From the NCBI GenBank assembly GCA_024742405.1, contig JANSYP010000001.1, positions 868,001-932,000 on the forward strand: a stretch of 64,000 nucleotides of DNA, given 5' to 3'. Position 1 is the stretch's first letter; every line of letters starts with the position of its first letter. The stretch comes from Paracoccaceae bacterium. Its GTDB lineage: Bacteria > Pseudomonadota > Alphaproteobacteria > Rhodobacterales > Rhodobacteraceae. Positions 27,768 to 36,264 of this stretch are shown piece by piece. Below the pieces are notes generated by a model that saw nothing but the letters and a program-made list of their open reading frames with translations, was not told where the DNA came from and made no database searches. Made by a program: the position numbers and the translations under genes.

Positions 27768-28706
27768 TCAGCAGCCGTAGCTGAAACTCACGTGACCGCG
27801 GTCGATCTGGTCGACATTCACGTGGCAGCGCGTATCGCCGACCCGCACCGTCCCACCGGCATCGACGCTTTGCAGGTCGACCCCGTTCACCGCAATGCGG
27901 GCCGTTGTATCATCGGCCGACACGGCCGACAGGAACACATGTGCGGCGCCGTCGCCGAGCACCGTCGCAGACCCCGGCGTGATGCCTTCGGGCGCCGGCA
28001 GATCGTCTCCGCAGGCCGCGCTGACGCGTGCGTGACCGCGATCCACACCATCGAGCATGACCCGGCAATAGTCGCCATCGGGGCGCAGCGCCACTGAGTG
28101 CCCTTCGGTCAGATGGGCAAGTGCGCCGTTGATCGACAGGCGCGCGCTCCGGGCTGCGTCATCGACCCGCGAGACGAAGACACGGATCGCGCCATCGGCC
28201 AGAATCGCCGTTTTGCCAGATGTCAGACCTTCGGGTGCGGCGGCTTCCTGATCAGCAGCAGGCGTGGCAGTCTCGGTCGCTGCGGGGGCCGCCGGTGCGG
28301 CAGGTTGCGCGGAGAGGCCCGCAAGTGCTGTCTCGAGCGACGCCTTCTGGCTGTCGGCCAGCTCGCTCAGCGCATTGCGCAGTTCTTCGCCGGTCTCCGT
28401 CAGTCGGAGATCGAGCTTGTCCAACCCGCTGGTCGTTGCATCCGCTCCGGCGCCTGCGGTTTCGCCGATCCGTTCCTCCAGAGTTCCTAGCTTCGCCGAC
28501 AGCGATTCCAGCCGTGCATCGAGGGCCTGAACCGTTTCGGCTACCGCTGAAACACCTTCGCCGCCCCGTTCCGCAGCGGCGTCGATCCGGGCTCCGAGCG
28601 CCGTCTCGATATCCGACATGTCCGGTCCCGAGGGCGACAGCGCGTACCCGCCCAGCAAGCCAACGGCGAGCGCCAGCGCTCCCGTGACAACAGTCTTACT
28701 CTCCAT
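27768..28706 (-). CDS. Membrane-anchored coiled-coil protein with two tandem homologous C-terminal domains
   Basis: 312 residues. A single N-terminal membrane helix (about 7-25), a long predicted coiled coil (30-130), an Ala/Pro-rich linker (about 135-165), then two similar domains of about 70 residues: EGLTSGKTAILADGAIRVFV to HARVSAAC, and EGITPGSATVLGDGAAHVFL to HVSFSYGC. Each carries a shared [V/D]DRGH-type motif (GVDRGHARVS, QIDRGHVSFS) and a pair of cysteines, suggesting an internal duplication and disulfides in the periplasm. Function unknown. GGGAGGA precedes the ATG, supporting real expression. Confidence 0.75.
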   Translation of the reverse strand: MESKTVVTGALALAVGLLGGYALSPSGPDMSDIETALGARIDAAAERGGEGVSAVAETVQALDARLESLSAKLGTLEERIGETAGAGADATTSGLDKLDLRLTETGEELRNALSELADSQKASLETALAGLSAQPAAPAAPAATETATPAADQEAAAPEGLTSGKTAILADGAIRVFVSRVDDAARSARLSINGALAHLTEGHSVALRPDGDYCRVMLDGVDRGHARVSAACGDDLPAPEGITPGSATVLGDGAAHVFLSAVSADDTTARIAVNGVDLQSVDAGGTVRVGDTRCHVNVDQIDRGHVSFSYGC

Positions 28707-28936
28707 GAAATCCTCCCGTCGAAGTTGTACAGGGTCCGTTTCTGGACCTCATCCCGTTTCCCGAAAAACACCGGTTGGCCGAAGCTTAACCGTTATGCAT
28801 GACCTGTCATTCGATTTTTTCGGCGCCCGTCCGCGCATTGCTTGAACTTTCGTCGGGGTGGCGCAACTGTGATCGCACCCGCGGCACACACCCGCCGTTT
28901 CACACGATGTTTCGACAGCAGGCGAGGAGACCGATC

Positions 28937-30187
28937 GTGGCAGCCCCCGGCGAAAACCTGAAGATTGACGGCGACAGGCTCTGGGACAGCCTGATGGAGA
29001 TGGCGCAGATCGGGCCCGGGGTCGCGGGAGGCAACAACCGGCAGACCCTGACCGACGAAGATGCCGAGGGCCGGGCCCTGTTCCAGCGCTGGTGCGAGGC
29101 GGCCGGTTGCACAATGGGCGTCGATCGGATGGGCACGATGTTTGCCCGCCGCGAGGGCACGGATCCGGATGCGCTGCCGGTCTATGTCGGCTCCCATCTC
29201 GACACCCAGCCTACGGGCGGAAAATATGATGGCGTGCTGGGCGTACTCGGCGGGTTGGAGATCCTGCGTAGCCTCAACGACCTGAATATCCGAACGCGTC
29301 ACCCCATCGTCGTGACCAACTGGACCAACGAAGAAGGCACTCGCTTTGCCCCCGCGATGATGGCCTCGGGCGTGTTTGCGGGGATGCACGAACTCGACTG
29401 GGCCTATGCCCGCGAGGATGCCGAAGGCAAACGCTTCGGCGACGAGTTGGCCCGCATCGGCTGGAACGGCACCGAAGAGGTCGGCGCTCGGCCCATGCAT
29501 GCGTTTTTCGAGCTGCACATCGAACAGGGTCCGATCCTGGAGGCCGAGGGAAAGGAGATCGGCGTCGTCACGCACGGGCAGGGGCTCTGGTGGCTGGAGA
29601 TCCGGCTGACCGGCAAGGACGCCCATACTGGCTCCACGCCTATGGAGATGCGCTTGAATGCCGGGCTTGGTATGGCGCGGATCACCGAACTGGTGCACTG
29701 CGTCGCGCTGGATCATCAGCCGAATGCCGTAGGCGCTGTGGGACAGGCCAATGTCTATCCCAACTCGCGCAATGTGATCCCGGGGCGCGCGGTCTTCACC
29801 ATCGATATCCGGTCCCCGGAACTGGAGAAACTGACCTCCATGCGCGAGGCGATCGAAACCGAGGCACGCGAGATCGCGGCGGCCCTCGGCCTCGGGATCG
29901 AGATTGAGCCCGTCGGCCATTTCGACCCGGTGACCTTCGATCCGGGCTGCGTCGCTGCCGTACGCGCGGCCGCCGAACGGCTGGGGTATTCCCACATGGA
30001 TCTGGTTTCCGGCGCGGGCCATGACGCCTGCTGGATCAATCGCGTCGCGCCCACGTCGATGGTGATGTGTCCCTGCGTCGGCGGGCTGAGCCACAATGAG
30101 GCCGAAGAGATCAGCAGGGACTGGGCGGCAGCGGGCACCAACGTGCTCTTCCACGCCGTGATGGAGACGGCGGAGATCGTTTCTTAA
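28937..30187 (+). CDS. Zn-dependent hydantoinase/carbamoylase family amidase (beta-ureidopropionase-like)
   Basis: 416 residues, M20-type metallopeptidase fold. Seen: VGSHLDTQPTGGKYDGVLGV (metal-binding His and Asp), TNEEGTRFAPAMMAS, ELHIEQGPILE, GKDAHTGSTPMEMR, GHDACWINRVAPTSMVM, and C-terminal LSHNEAEEI. In this setting it would hydrolyse N-carbamoyl-beta-alanine, the third step of reductive pyrimidine catabolism, completing PreTA and HydA; N-carbamoyl-L-amino acid or allantoate hydrolysis are family alternatives. Start: GTG at 28937, with GGCGAGGAGA seven bases upstream and a product of family length; longer frames run into the preceding promoter. Confidence 0.88.
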   Translation: MAAPGENLKIDGDRLWDSLMEMAQIGPGVAGGNNRQTLTDEDAEGRALFQRWCEAAGCTMGVDRMGTMFARREGTDPDALPVYVGSHLDTQPTGGKYDGVLGVLGGLEILRSLNDLNIRTRHPIVVTNWTNEEGTRFAPAMMASGVFAGMHELDWAYAREDAEGKRFGDELARIGWNGTEEVGARPMHAFFELHIEQGPILEAEGKEIGVVTHGQGLWWLEIRLTGKDAHTGSTPMEMRLNAGLGMARITELVHCVALDHQPNAVGAVGQANVYPNSRNVIPGRAVFTIDIRSPELEKLTSMREAIETEAREIAAALGLGIEIEPVGHFDPVTFDPGCVAAVRAAAERLGYSHMDLVSGAGHDACWINRVAPTSMVMCPCVGGLSHNEAEEISRDWAAAGTNVLFHAVMETAEIVS

Positions 30188-30253
30188 CCTATTCCTAACG
30201 CAAGTCTCTCTGCCGCCTGTGGTATCCTAAGCCTGAGGGAACAGGAGGATGCC

Positions 30254-30502
30254 ATGCCGGGACTTGTATGCCTTGCTACAGCGGCGGCCATCGCAATTGC
30301 GCCGCTCCAGTCCGCCGACACCCCAACGCCCGCACAATACAACGAGTGCTGGCAGGAGGTCGGCCCGTTTGCCAGCCAGGATCGCGCTTGGGCCATGTGG
30401 CGCCAGGCGCGCGGAGAGGGATATTCAGTGAGCAATGGTGTTGTCCCCTGCTGGTCCGGGGGCTCTCGCGGGTACTGTTTTCGGGTCTTCTACGCCTGCT
30501 GA
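30254..30502 (+). CDS. Small secreted cysteine-containing protein, unknown
   Basis: 82 residues. An N-terminal signal peptide (MPGLVCLATAAAIAIAPLQS) is followed by a short mature part with four cysteines (CWQEV, VPCWSG, GYCFRVFYAC) that could form two disulfides. A strong ribosome-binding site AGGAGG lies six bases before the ATG. No family recognised; helps the case that it is real are the signal peptide and ribosome site. It follows the carbamoylase gene by 66 bases in the same direction. Confidence 0.65.
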   Translation: MPGLVCLATAAAIAIAPLQSADTPTPAQYNECWQEVGPFASQDRAWAMWRQARGEGYSVSNGVVPCWSGGSRGYCFRVFYAC

Positions 30503-30750
30503 TCTTTCCAACTGAACGCAGGCTTGCGCGCCGGTGCTGATTTCGGTTCAGACGCGCTTCGGCTTCGCTGTGTTTGCGGTCCTCTGGCCCGGAATGGATT
30601 GACAGGCGCCGCGTCTCCGGCTGCTCTCAGTCCATGTGTCAGGGGGGGGGGTGCCGTGACCGCCATCAGTGTCGTCTCCGAAAGAGTTGCGGATTGCTCC
30701 GGCGTAGGGAGCGGCCCGTCCTATCGAGTGTCGGCTGTGCGTCTTTGACC

Positions 30751-31545
30751 GTGCGAGGCCGAGGCAGTGCCCGGAGGTATCCGGCGATCCGCGCGCTCTG
30801 GGCTCTCGTACTGCTGGCGCTCGGCCCGGCCTTCGCTGGAGAGATTGGTAAGACCGGCGCCCATTGGGACTGGCAGCTGACCGAGCCTTTCGACCTTTCC
30901 GTCGATGTGCAGGTGATCGATCTCGACCCCGACAGCGTGACCCCGTCGCAGATCGCGGCGCTCAAGGCGCGTGGGGTCAAAACGATCTGCTATGTCAGCG
31001 TCGGCACGGTCGAGAGTTATCGCGACGATGCAGAGCTATTTCCGGAGCATGTCCTGGGCGCGGTCTATGACGATTGGCCCAACGAGCGCTTCCTCGATAT
31101 CCGTCAGCTGGATGCGATCCTGCCGCTCATGACGGCGCGGTTCGACCGCTGCCGTGCGCTCGGCTTCGACGCGGTCGAGCCCGACAACATGGATCTCTTC
31201 GAGAACGAGACCGGGTTACCGATCACCGCGGCGCACCAGATCGCCTATCTGCGGCCCCTGATCGCTTACGCCCATCGCATCGGGCTCGAAATCGGGCAGA
31301 AGAACGCGCCGGATCTGATCCCGGCGCTGCACCGGGACTTCGACTTCATTATTCTGGAGTCCTGCTTCCACTACGGGTTTTGCGATGATGCCCTGGTCTA
31401 TGCGCAGGAGGGCAAGGACGTGCTGGCGGCCGAATACAGCCACATGCCCGTCGACCGCCGTGCGGCCTGCGCCTTTGGCGCGAAAGCCGGGATACGGTTC
31501 ATCTTCAAGGAGCGCGAACTGGCCGCCGGCGGGCAGGCATGCTGA
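30751..31545 (+). CDS. GH114 family (endo-alpha-1,4-polygalactosaminidase-like) secreted protein
   Basis: About 264 residues. After a signal peptide (ALWALVLLALGPAFAG) comes a TIM-barrel of the GH114 family: WDWQLTEPFDLSVDVQVIDL, ALKARGVKTICYVSVGTVES, GFDAVEPDNMD (putative acidic active-site residues) and IGLEIGQKNAPDL. The family cleaves galactosaminogalactan or is of unknown role in bacteria. The start is uncertain: GTG at 30751 gives the best signal peptide; TTG at 30745 is possible; no clear ribosome site is seen. A run of ten G (30642-30651) lies in the upstream region. Confidence 0.8.
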   Translation: MRGRGSARRYPAIRALWALVLLALGPAFAGEIGKTGAHWDWQLTEPFDLSVDVQVIDLDPDSVTPSQIAALKARGVKTICYVSVGTVESYRDDAELFPEHVLGAVYDDWPNERFLDIRQLDAILPLMTARFDRCRALGFDAVEPDNMDLFENETGLPITAAHQIAYLRPLIAYAHRIGLEIGQKNAPDLIPALHRDFDFIILESCFHYGFCDDALVYAQEGKDVLAAEYSHMPVDRRAACAFGAKAGIRFIFKERELAAGGQAC

Positions 31546-31575
31546 CGACTGCCGGCGGTGCAGCCCGAACCGGGC

Positions 31576-31929
31576 CTAGCTGACCGACTGACAGTCCTGC
31601 CCGGGACCATCCTTGCGAATGTCCGACAGAGTCGCGCCGCCGCCCTTGGTCCACCACTGGTAAGGGCCGGAGACATAGCGCACGCCCGATGCCGCCAGAA
31701 CAGAGACGAAGACCCTCGTTTCCCCCTCGACCGCAAGAACGGCGAGGAAATTCGGATCCGCGTTGACATAACGCACTCCGAAGACCGGGCCGTCGCCGCA
31801 GCGATAGGACGCCTCCGTCATTTCGGCTTCCGGCGCGGGGAAGGGCAGGGTCAGGTCCTGGGCGCCTGCGGGACTGGCAAGCGCGGCGGATGCCGCGAGA
31901 GTGGCGAACATGGTCTGGGCAGGATGCAT
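31576..31929 (-). CDS. MliC-type C-type lysozyme inhibitor, secreted
   Basis: 117 residues. Signal peptide about 1-23 (cleavage after SPAGA; no lipobox cysteine, so periplasmic rather than a lipoprotein). The MliC domain shows EASYRCGDGPVFGVRYVNAD and SGVRYVSGPYQWWTKGGGATL, the inhibitory loop region with the conserved Ser-Gly-x-x-Tyr and WTKG. Such proteins block host or predator lysozyme in the cell wall. The ATG at 31929 is used; an upstream in-frame ATG (31950) would spoil the signal peptide n-region only slightly. Confidence 0.82.
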   Translation of the reverse strand: MHPAQTMFATLAASAALASPAGAQDLTLPFPAPEAEMTEASYRCGDGPVFGVRYVNADPNFLAVLAVEGETRVFVSVLAASGVRYVSGPYQWWTKGGGATLSDIRKDGPGQDCQSVS

Positions 31930-31946
31930 GGTGGATCTCTTTCCTA

Positions 31947-32126
31947 TCACATACGACAGTATTCGATGCTGTTCCGGTCGGGATCAATGCTGACCTTGCG
32001 CGCGGCTGCTCTGCTCAAGGCGCGGGCATCGCAGACGTACCCGCCGGGTCCCGCGGTGGAAAGCGGCGCCTCGGGCAGCAAGTGATTGATCCCGGGCGCA
32101 CAGTGCGATTGCATGGGCGCGAGCAT
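31947..32126 (-). CDS. Possible small ORF upstream of the lysozyme inhibitor gene
   Basis: 59 residues from ATG 32126 (MLAPMQSHCAPGINHLLPEA), ending 17 bases before the MliC-type gene on the same strand. It reads protein-like in its second half (GGYVCDARALSRAAARKVSI, then DPDRNSIEYC) and has three cysteines, but has no convincing signal peptide from this start and could be a truncated or mis-started gene. No family recognised. Confidence 0.3.
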   Translation of the reverse strand: MLAPMQSHCAPGINHLLPEAPLSTAGPGGYVCDARALSRAAARKVSIDPDRNSIEYCRM

Positions 32127-32236
32127 GAAGGAAGTGGTTCCCGGGGGGGCGACTGTCGTTCCGAACGAGGACCTCTCCAAGGTAGCGATCACGCGGACGC
32201 ACCTGAAATCCGCACCAATTCTGCGAGGAGTGAGCG

Positions 32237-33697
32237 ATGAGCAAGGTCATCAAGGGCGGCACGGTTGTCACGGCGGATCGGCAGTGGCAGGCCGATGTAC
32301 TGGTCGACGGCGAGATCATCGCCGCAATCGGTGAGAACCTGACCGGAGACGAGGTGGTCGACGCGACGGATGCCTATGTGATCCCTGGCGGGATCGACCC
32401 CCACACCCATCTCGAGATGCCCTTCATGGGCACGACCGCCGATGAGACCTTCGAGAGCGGGACCTGGGCGGCGGCAACGGGCGGCACGACGATGCTGGTG
32501 GACTTCGTCCTGCCCGGCGCAGATGGCAGCCTCGTCACCGCAATCAACGACTGGCACCGCAAATCCACGCCTCAGGTCTGCGCCGACATCGGATACCATG
32601 TCGCGATTACTGGCTGGAACGAGCAGATCTTTGACGAGATGAAGACCGCCGTCGAGATGGGCGTGAACTCGTTCAAGCACTTCATGGCCTACAAAGGAGC
32701 TCTGATGGTGGAGGATGACGAGATGTTCGCCTCCTTCTCGCGCTGCAAGGAACTGGGCGCGTTGCCCATGGTCCATGCAGAAAACGGCGATATCATCCAG
32801 GAGCTGCAGCAGAAATTCCTCGCCGAGGGGCTGACGGGCCCGGAGTGGCACGCCCACTCGCGCCCCCCGGAAGTCGAGGGTGAGGCCGCCAACCGCGCAA
32901 TCATGATCGCCGATGCCGTCGGTACGCCGCTCTATATCGTCCACGTTTCCTGCGAACAGGCCCACGAGGCGATCCGGCGCGCGCGTCAGAAGGGGCACCG
33001 GGTCTATGGCGAGCCGCTGATCCAGTTCCTAACATTGGATGAAAGCGAATATGACAACCCCGACTGGGCGCATGCGGCGCGGCGGGTGATGTCGCCGCCC
33101 TTCCGGTCCAAGGAGCATCAGGACGGGCTCTGGCACGGGCTTTCGGCGGGCTCTCTGCAGGTCGTGGCGACGGACCACTGCGCCTTCGGCACCGAGAAGA
33201 AGAAGATGGGACTCGACGACTTCACCAAGATCCCCAACGGCACCGGCGGGCTGGAGGATCGACTCGCGGTTCTCTGGACCAAGGGGGTGGAGACCGGGCG
33301 GATCACACCCGAGGAGTTCGTGGCCGTCACCTCCACCAACATCGCCAAGATCCTCAACATCTACCCGCGAAAGGGGGCGCTCGTGCCCGGCGCGGATGCC
33401 GATATCGTTGTCTGGGACCCCAAAATCTCTAAGACGATCAGTGCGAACAGCCAGAAATCCATCATCGATTACAATGTCTTCGAGGGGGTGGAGGTCACCG
33501 CACAGGCGCGCCACACGCTCTCGCGCGGCGATGTGATCTGGTCCTGGGGCCAGAACAGCCAGCCCGAACCGGGACGCGGGCGATACGTCCCGCGCCCGGC
33601 CTTCTCTTCGGCGGCAAAGGCGCTGAGCAAATGGAAGGCGCTGAACACCCCGCGCAAGATAGACCGTGATCCGCTGAACATCCCATCGGGCGTCTGA
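32237..33697 (+). CDS. hydA: Dihydropyrimidinase
   Basis: 486 residues, amidohydrolase superfamily. Opens the ring of dihydrouracil/dihydrothymine to N-carbamoyl-beta-amino acids, the second step after PreTA. Seen: metal ligands in GGIDPHTHLEMPFMG (His56, His58), the carboxylated lysine in SFKHFMAYKGAL (Lys153), HAENGDI, VHVSCEQAHEAI and VVATDHCAFGTEKK. Full family length. GCGAGGAGTGAG precedes the ATG. Other pathway genes lie 2 kb (carbamoylase) and 6-9 kb (preA, preT) upstream on the same strand, so the pathway is present but scattered. Confidence 0.96.
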   Translation: MSKVIKGGTVVTADRQWQADVLVDGEIIAAIGENLTGDEVVDATDAYVIPGGIDPHTHLEMPFMGTTADETFESGTWAAATGGTTMLVDFVLPGADGSLVTAINDWHRKSTPQVCADIGYHVAITGWNEQIFDEMKTAVEMGVNSFKHFMAYKGALMVEDDEMFASFSRCKELGALPMVHAENGDIIQELQQKFLAEGLTGPEWHAHSRPPEVEGEAANRAIMIADAVGTPLYIVHVSCEQAHEAIRRARQKGHRVYGEPLIQFLTLDESEYDNPDWAHAARRVMSPPFRSKEHQDGLWHGLSAGSLQVVATDHCAFGTEKKKMGLDDFTKIPNGTGGLEDRLAVLWTKGVETGRITPEEFVAVTSTNIAKILNIYPRKGALVPGADADIVVWDPKISKTISANSQKSIIDYNVFEGVEVTAQARHTLSRGDVIWSWGQNSQPEPGRGRYVPRPAFSSAAKALSKWKALNTPRKIDRDPLNIPSGV

Positions 33698-33746
33698 GCG
33701 CGTTGCATCAGGACAGGCCGGGGCGCGCGGGTCCGGCTGAACCCGC

Positions 33747-35069
33747 CTAGGCCGGACGTTCTGCCGTTCTGCGGGGTCGCCTGCGGTGGCTTGCGGCTTG
33801 CCCGGACGCGGCACGCTTGCGCTCGGAACTTTTGGCGATGCCGAGCAGATCGCGATACTTCGCCACCGTGCGCCGTGAAACCGCCGGGCCGTCGGTGCTG
33901 GCCGCTCTGGCGATGGCGGCGTCGCTCAGCGGGTGGGCGGGGTTCTCGGCGGCGATGAGGCGCTTGATGACAGCCATCGCCCCGTCCCGAGTCGCGCCGT
34001 CACCATCATCGCCGAGGGTGCGGCAAAAAAGGGATTTGAGAGAAATAATCCCGTGGGGCGTGTCCATCCAGCGGTTCGCGGTCGCCCGGCTGATTGTCGA
34101 AGGGTGCAGATCGAGCGCCTCTGCGATGTCGCTCAACGCGAGCGGACGCAGAAACCCGGGTCCTCGCTCCAGATACGCCGCCTGTCGTGCGACGATCGCC
34201 GAAGCCGTAGCCAAAAGCGTGCTGTGACGACGCGCGACGGTGCGCTCCAGCCAGCGGGCTTCGCCGAGTGCGGCGCGTGCGAAGCGGCGGTCTTCGGTGT
34301 CGAAATCTCTCAGATCTGGGGCGTCGCTGACTTGGATCGCGGGGAGGGTGGAGCGATTCAGCTCCACCTGCCAACCCTTGGGATCATGCCAGGTCTTGAG
34401 ATCGGGCAGGCGGGAGGGCGCGACCGCCTGTAAATAGACCAGTCCGGGCTTTGGATCGAAACTCCGGAGCACCGCCAGTGCGTCCGAGAGCGCCCCAGGT
34501 GCGATGCCGGTGGCTTTCGCCAGATCCTCCAGCGCGTCAGCGGCGATCGCGTCGAGATTGTCCAGAACGGCGGCCATTGCCGGCGTCAGCAAGTCGGCGT
34601 CGCGGGCCTGGATGCGGAGGCATTCGGCAAGCGATCGGGCAAAGAGTCCTGGGGGCTCCAACTCCTGACAAACGCCGAGCACGCGGTCAGCCTGATCGAG
34701 CGATGCGCCGCACGCCGCCGCGATCTCGTTCAGGTCGGCCGTCAGCCATCCCGTTGGTTCAAGCGCCTGGGCCAGGGCAAAGGCGATGCGCTTGTCACCC
34801 GGATCGCGAAAGCTCAGCTCGATTTGTCGGCGGACATGGTCAAAGAGGCTCTCGGGCGCGTCCGCCATCAGAGCGACCGGATCGTACAGCACCCCGCCGG
34901 CGCGGTAGGAGGAGGGCAGGCGGACAGAGAGATAGGGGTTTCGGCTTTCGATCTCATCGAGATAGTCGCACAGGGCGCCGGACGACATGCCCAGGATCTT
35001 CAGCGACGCTTGCATCCGGGTGGTCATCGCCAAGGACTGGCGCAGGCCGACGGTCTGCTTGAGTGCCAT
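33747..35069 (-). CDS. rpoN: RNA polymerase sigma-54 factor, short form
   Basis: 440 residues from ATG 35069. Region I begins QTVGLRQSLAMTTRMQASLK at the very N-terminus; the acidic region II common in enteric RpoN is nearly absent, giving the short form seen in Rhodobacteraceae. Core-binding region, helix-turn-helix (LSDIAEALDLHPSTISRATA) and the RpoN box (SRRTVAKYRDLLGI, canonical ARRTVAKYR) are present, with a basic tail. It directs enhancer-dependent transcription from -24/-12 promoters. No enhancer-binding protein gene is adjacent. An ATG at 35162 is an alternative start without better context. Confidence 0.92.
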   Translation of the reverse strand: MALKQTVGLRQSLAMTTRMQASLKILGMSSGALCDYLDEIESRNPYLSVRLPSSYRAGGVLYDPVALMADAPESLFDHVRRQIELSFRDPGDKRIAFALAQALEPTGWLTADLNEIAAACGASLDQADRVLGVCQELEPPGLFARSLAECLRIQARDADLLTPAMAAVLDNLDAIAADALEDLAKATGIAPGALSDALAVLRSFDPKPGLVYLQAVAPSRLPDLKTWHDPKGWQVELNRSTLPAIQVSDAPDLRDFDTEDRRFARAALGEARWLERTVARRHSTLLATASAIVARQAAYLERGPGFLRPLALSDIAEALDLHPSTISRATANRWMDTPHGIISLKSLFCRTLGDDGDGATRDGAMAVIKRLIAAENPAHPLSDAAIARAASTDGPAVSRRTVAKYRDLLGIAKSSERKRAASGQAASHRRRPRRTAERPA

Positions 35070-35239
35070 CAGCGACCGCCGCGTGGCAGACCGCTCGGCG
35101 CATTGCAGCGCAGCGGGATGGCTGGACTGGTATCCGGCACGAAACACCTCTTGCCGGAGCATAGGTGCTGGCGGATCGAATGGCGAGCGCCGGGGCGCGA
35201 TGGCTTGGTCGACCGCGGCGGCGGCAGCTTTCCCTTGAT

Positions 35240-36076
35240 CTAAAACCGGTCCGTGTCGACCGTGGCGCAGTCCGCGCGGTTCGCGGGCTCGAAACGCATC
35301 CCGTCGAGCGCCGCGCGGGCGCCGCAATAATGCGCCTTGCAAGCCCATTCGGGGTCGGAAAGCTGGATGCCGCCTTCCGGGGTGCGCAGGAACTGAAGTC
35401 GGCAGAGTTGGCCGTCAATGTTGCGTTCGAACATCCAGCCGCCATCGACCGGTGAGGCCGTGCCGCTCACGCCGCAGGAATGGCCATTGCCTTGCCAGCT
35501 CGAGAGCCCGAACCGCGCCACCCCGCTTGCGCCGGGCTGAAGCTTGAGATTGTCACCGTCGGTCTTGAAGCACAAATCCGTCGCGGCGCTGCGCGGGCTG
35601 CAGGGGATCTGTGACACACGCCAGCTCGGTCCGGCGATGTCGTCGATGCGCCAGAACCCGTCCTCGATCGCGAAGTCGTAGGCGATTGCGGCGGGCGCGT
35701 CGAAACTGGTGAAGCGCGCGATGACGGTCATCCGGTCCCCGTTGCTTTCGCTGGTAACTGCCAGCGTGCGGGCGATTTCATCTTCGTCAAAATCCTGGCC
35801 CGGGATGTCGAAGGCGAAGTCGACGCAGGAGAGTGCGAGATCGTCGCCATAGCTTTCGTTCGCGCTGTAGAAATCCCGCATCCGCCGGGTGAAATACTGA
35901 CCGCGCTGCGCCGGGGCCGAGAGATAGGAGAGCCCCTTGGTCTCAGCTGGCCCGGGTTGGGCGAGCGAGCTGTACATCCAGCGCACGATCTCTTCGGGGG
36001 TTTGCGCGGCGCCCGGCCCACCCGAGGCGAGCAAGACAACGCACAGGGCGGCCAAGGCACTCAAAACTCGACGCAT
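35240..36076 (-). CDS. Hypothetical secreted protein
   Basis: 278 residues. Signal peptide about 1-24 (LSALAALCVVLLASGGPGAA). Residues 25-140 resemble a DUF3828-like fold (EEIVRWMYSSLAQPG, YFTRRMRDFYSANES, VDFAFDIPGQDFDEDE, MTVIARFTSFDAP). The C-terminal half (150-278) contains at least eight cysteines, probably disulfide-bonded, and reads as a separate domain. Function unknown. AGGAGCGTGAA precedes the ATG. The gene precedes rpoN on the same strand by 170 bases. Confidence 0.75.
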   Translation of the reverse strand: MRRVLSALAALCVVLLASGGPGAAQTPEEIVRWMYSSLAQPGPAETKGLSYLSAPAQRGQYFTRRMRDFYSANESYGDDLALSCVDFAFDIPGQDFDEDEIARTLAVTSESNGDRMTVIARFTSFDAPAAIAYDFAIEDGFWRIDDIAGPSWRVSQIPCSPRSAATDLCFKTDGDNLKLQPGASGVARFGLSSWQGNGHSCGVSGTASPVDGGWMFERNIDGQLCRLQFLRTPEGGIQLSDPEWACKAHYCGARAALDGMRFEPANRADCATVDTDRF

Positions 36077-36183
36077 TTCACGCTCCTGTCACTACGGGTT
36101 CGGATGTTCCGTGCCATCGATCCCGCATACCACCGGGCCCTGTCAAGCATCAGGGCCCCGTGGCAGAGCGTCGAAGAGAGCCG

Positions 36184-36223
36184 AAAAAAAACGCCGGATC
36201 CCGAGGGAGCCGGCGTTTTTTTT
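36184..36223 (-). terminator. Strong bidirectional-looking terminator after the symporter gene
   Basis: A perfect stem of A8 plus CGCCGG against CCGGCG plus T8 around a 12-base loop. It sits 42 bases beyond the stop of the minus-strand symporter gene, so it ends that transcript; its symmetry would work on either strand. Confidence 0.9.
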
Positions 36224-36264
36224 GGTGCAAGAAGGGGGCCGAGCGTCCGGCCTCCTTGATCCCG

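Noticed and set aside
31984-32319. Longer minus-strand frame overlapping the hydA start
   Set aside because: It crosses the hydA ribosome-binding site and coding start and shows no coding features.
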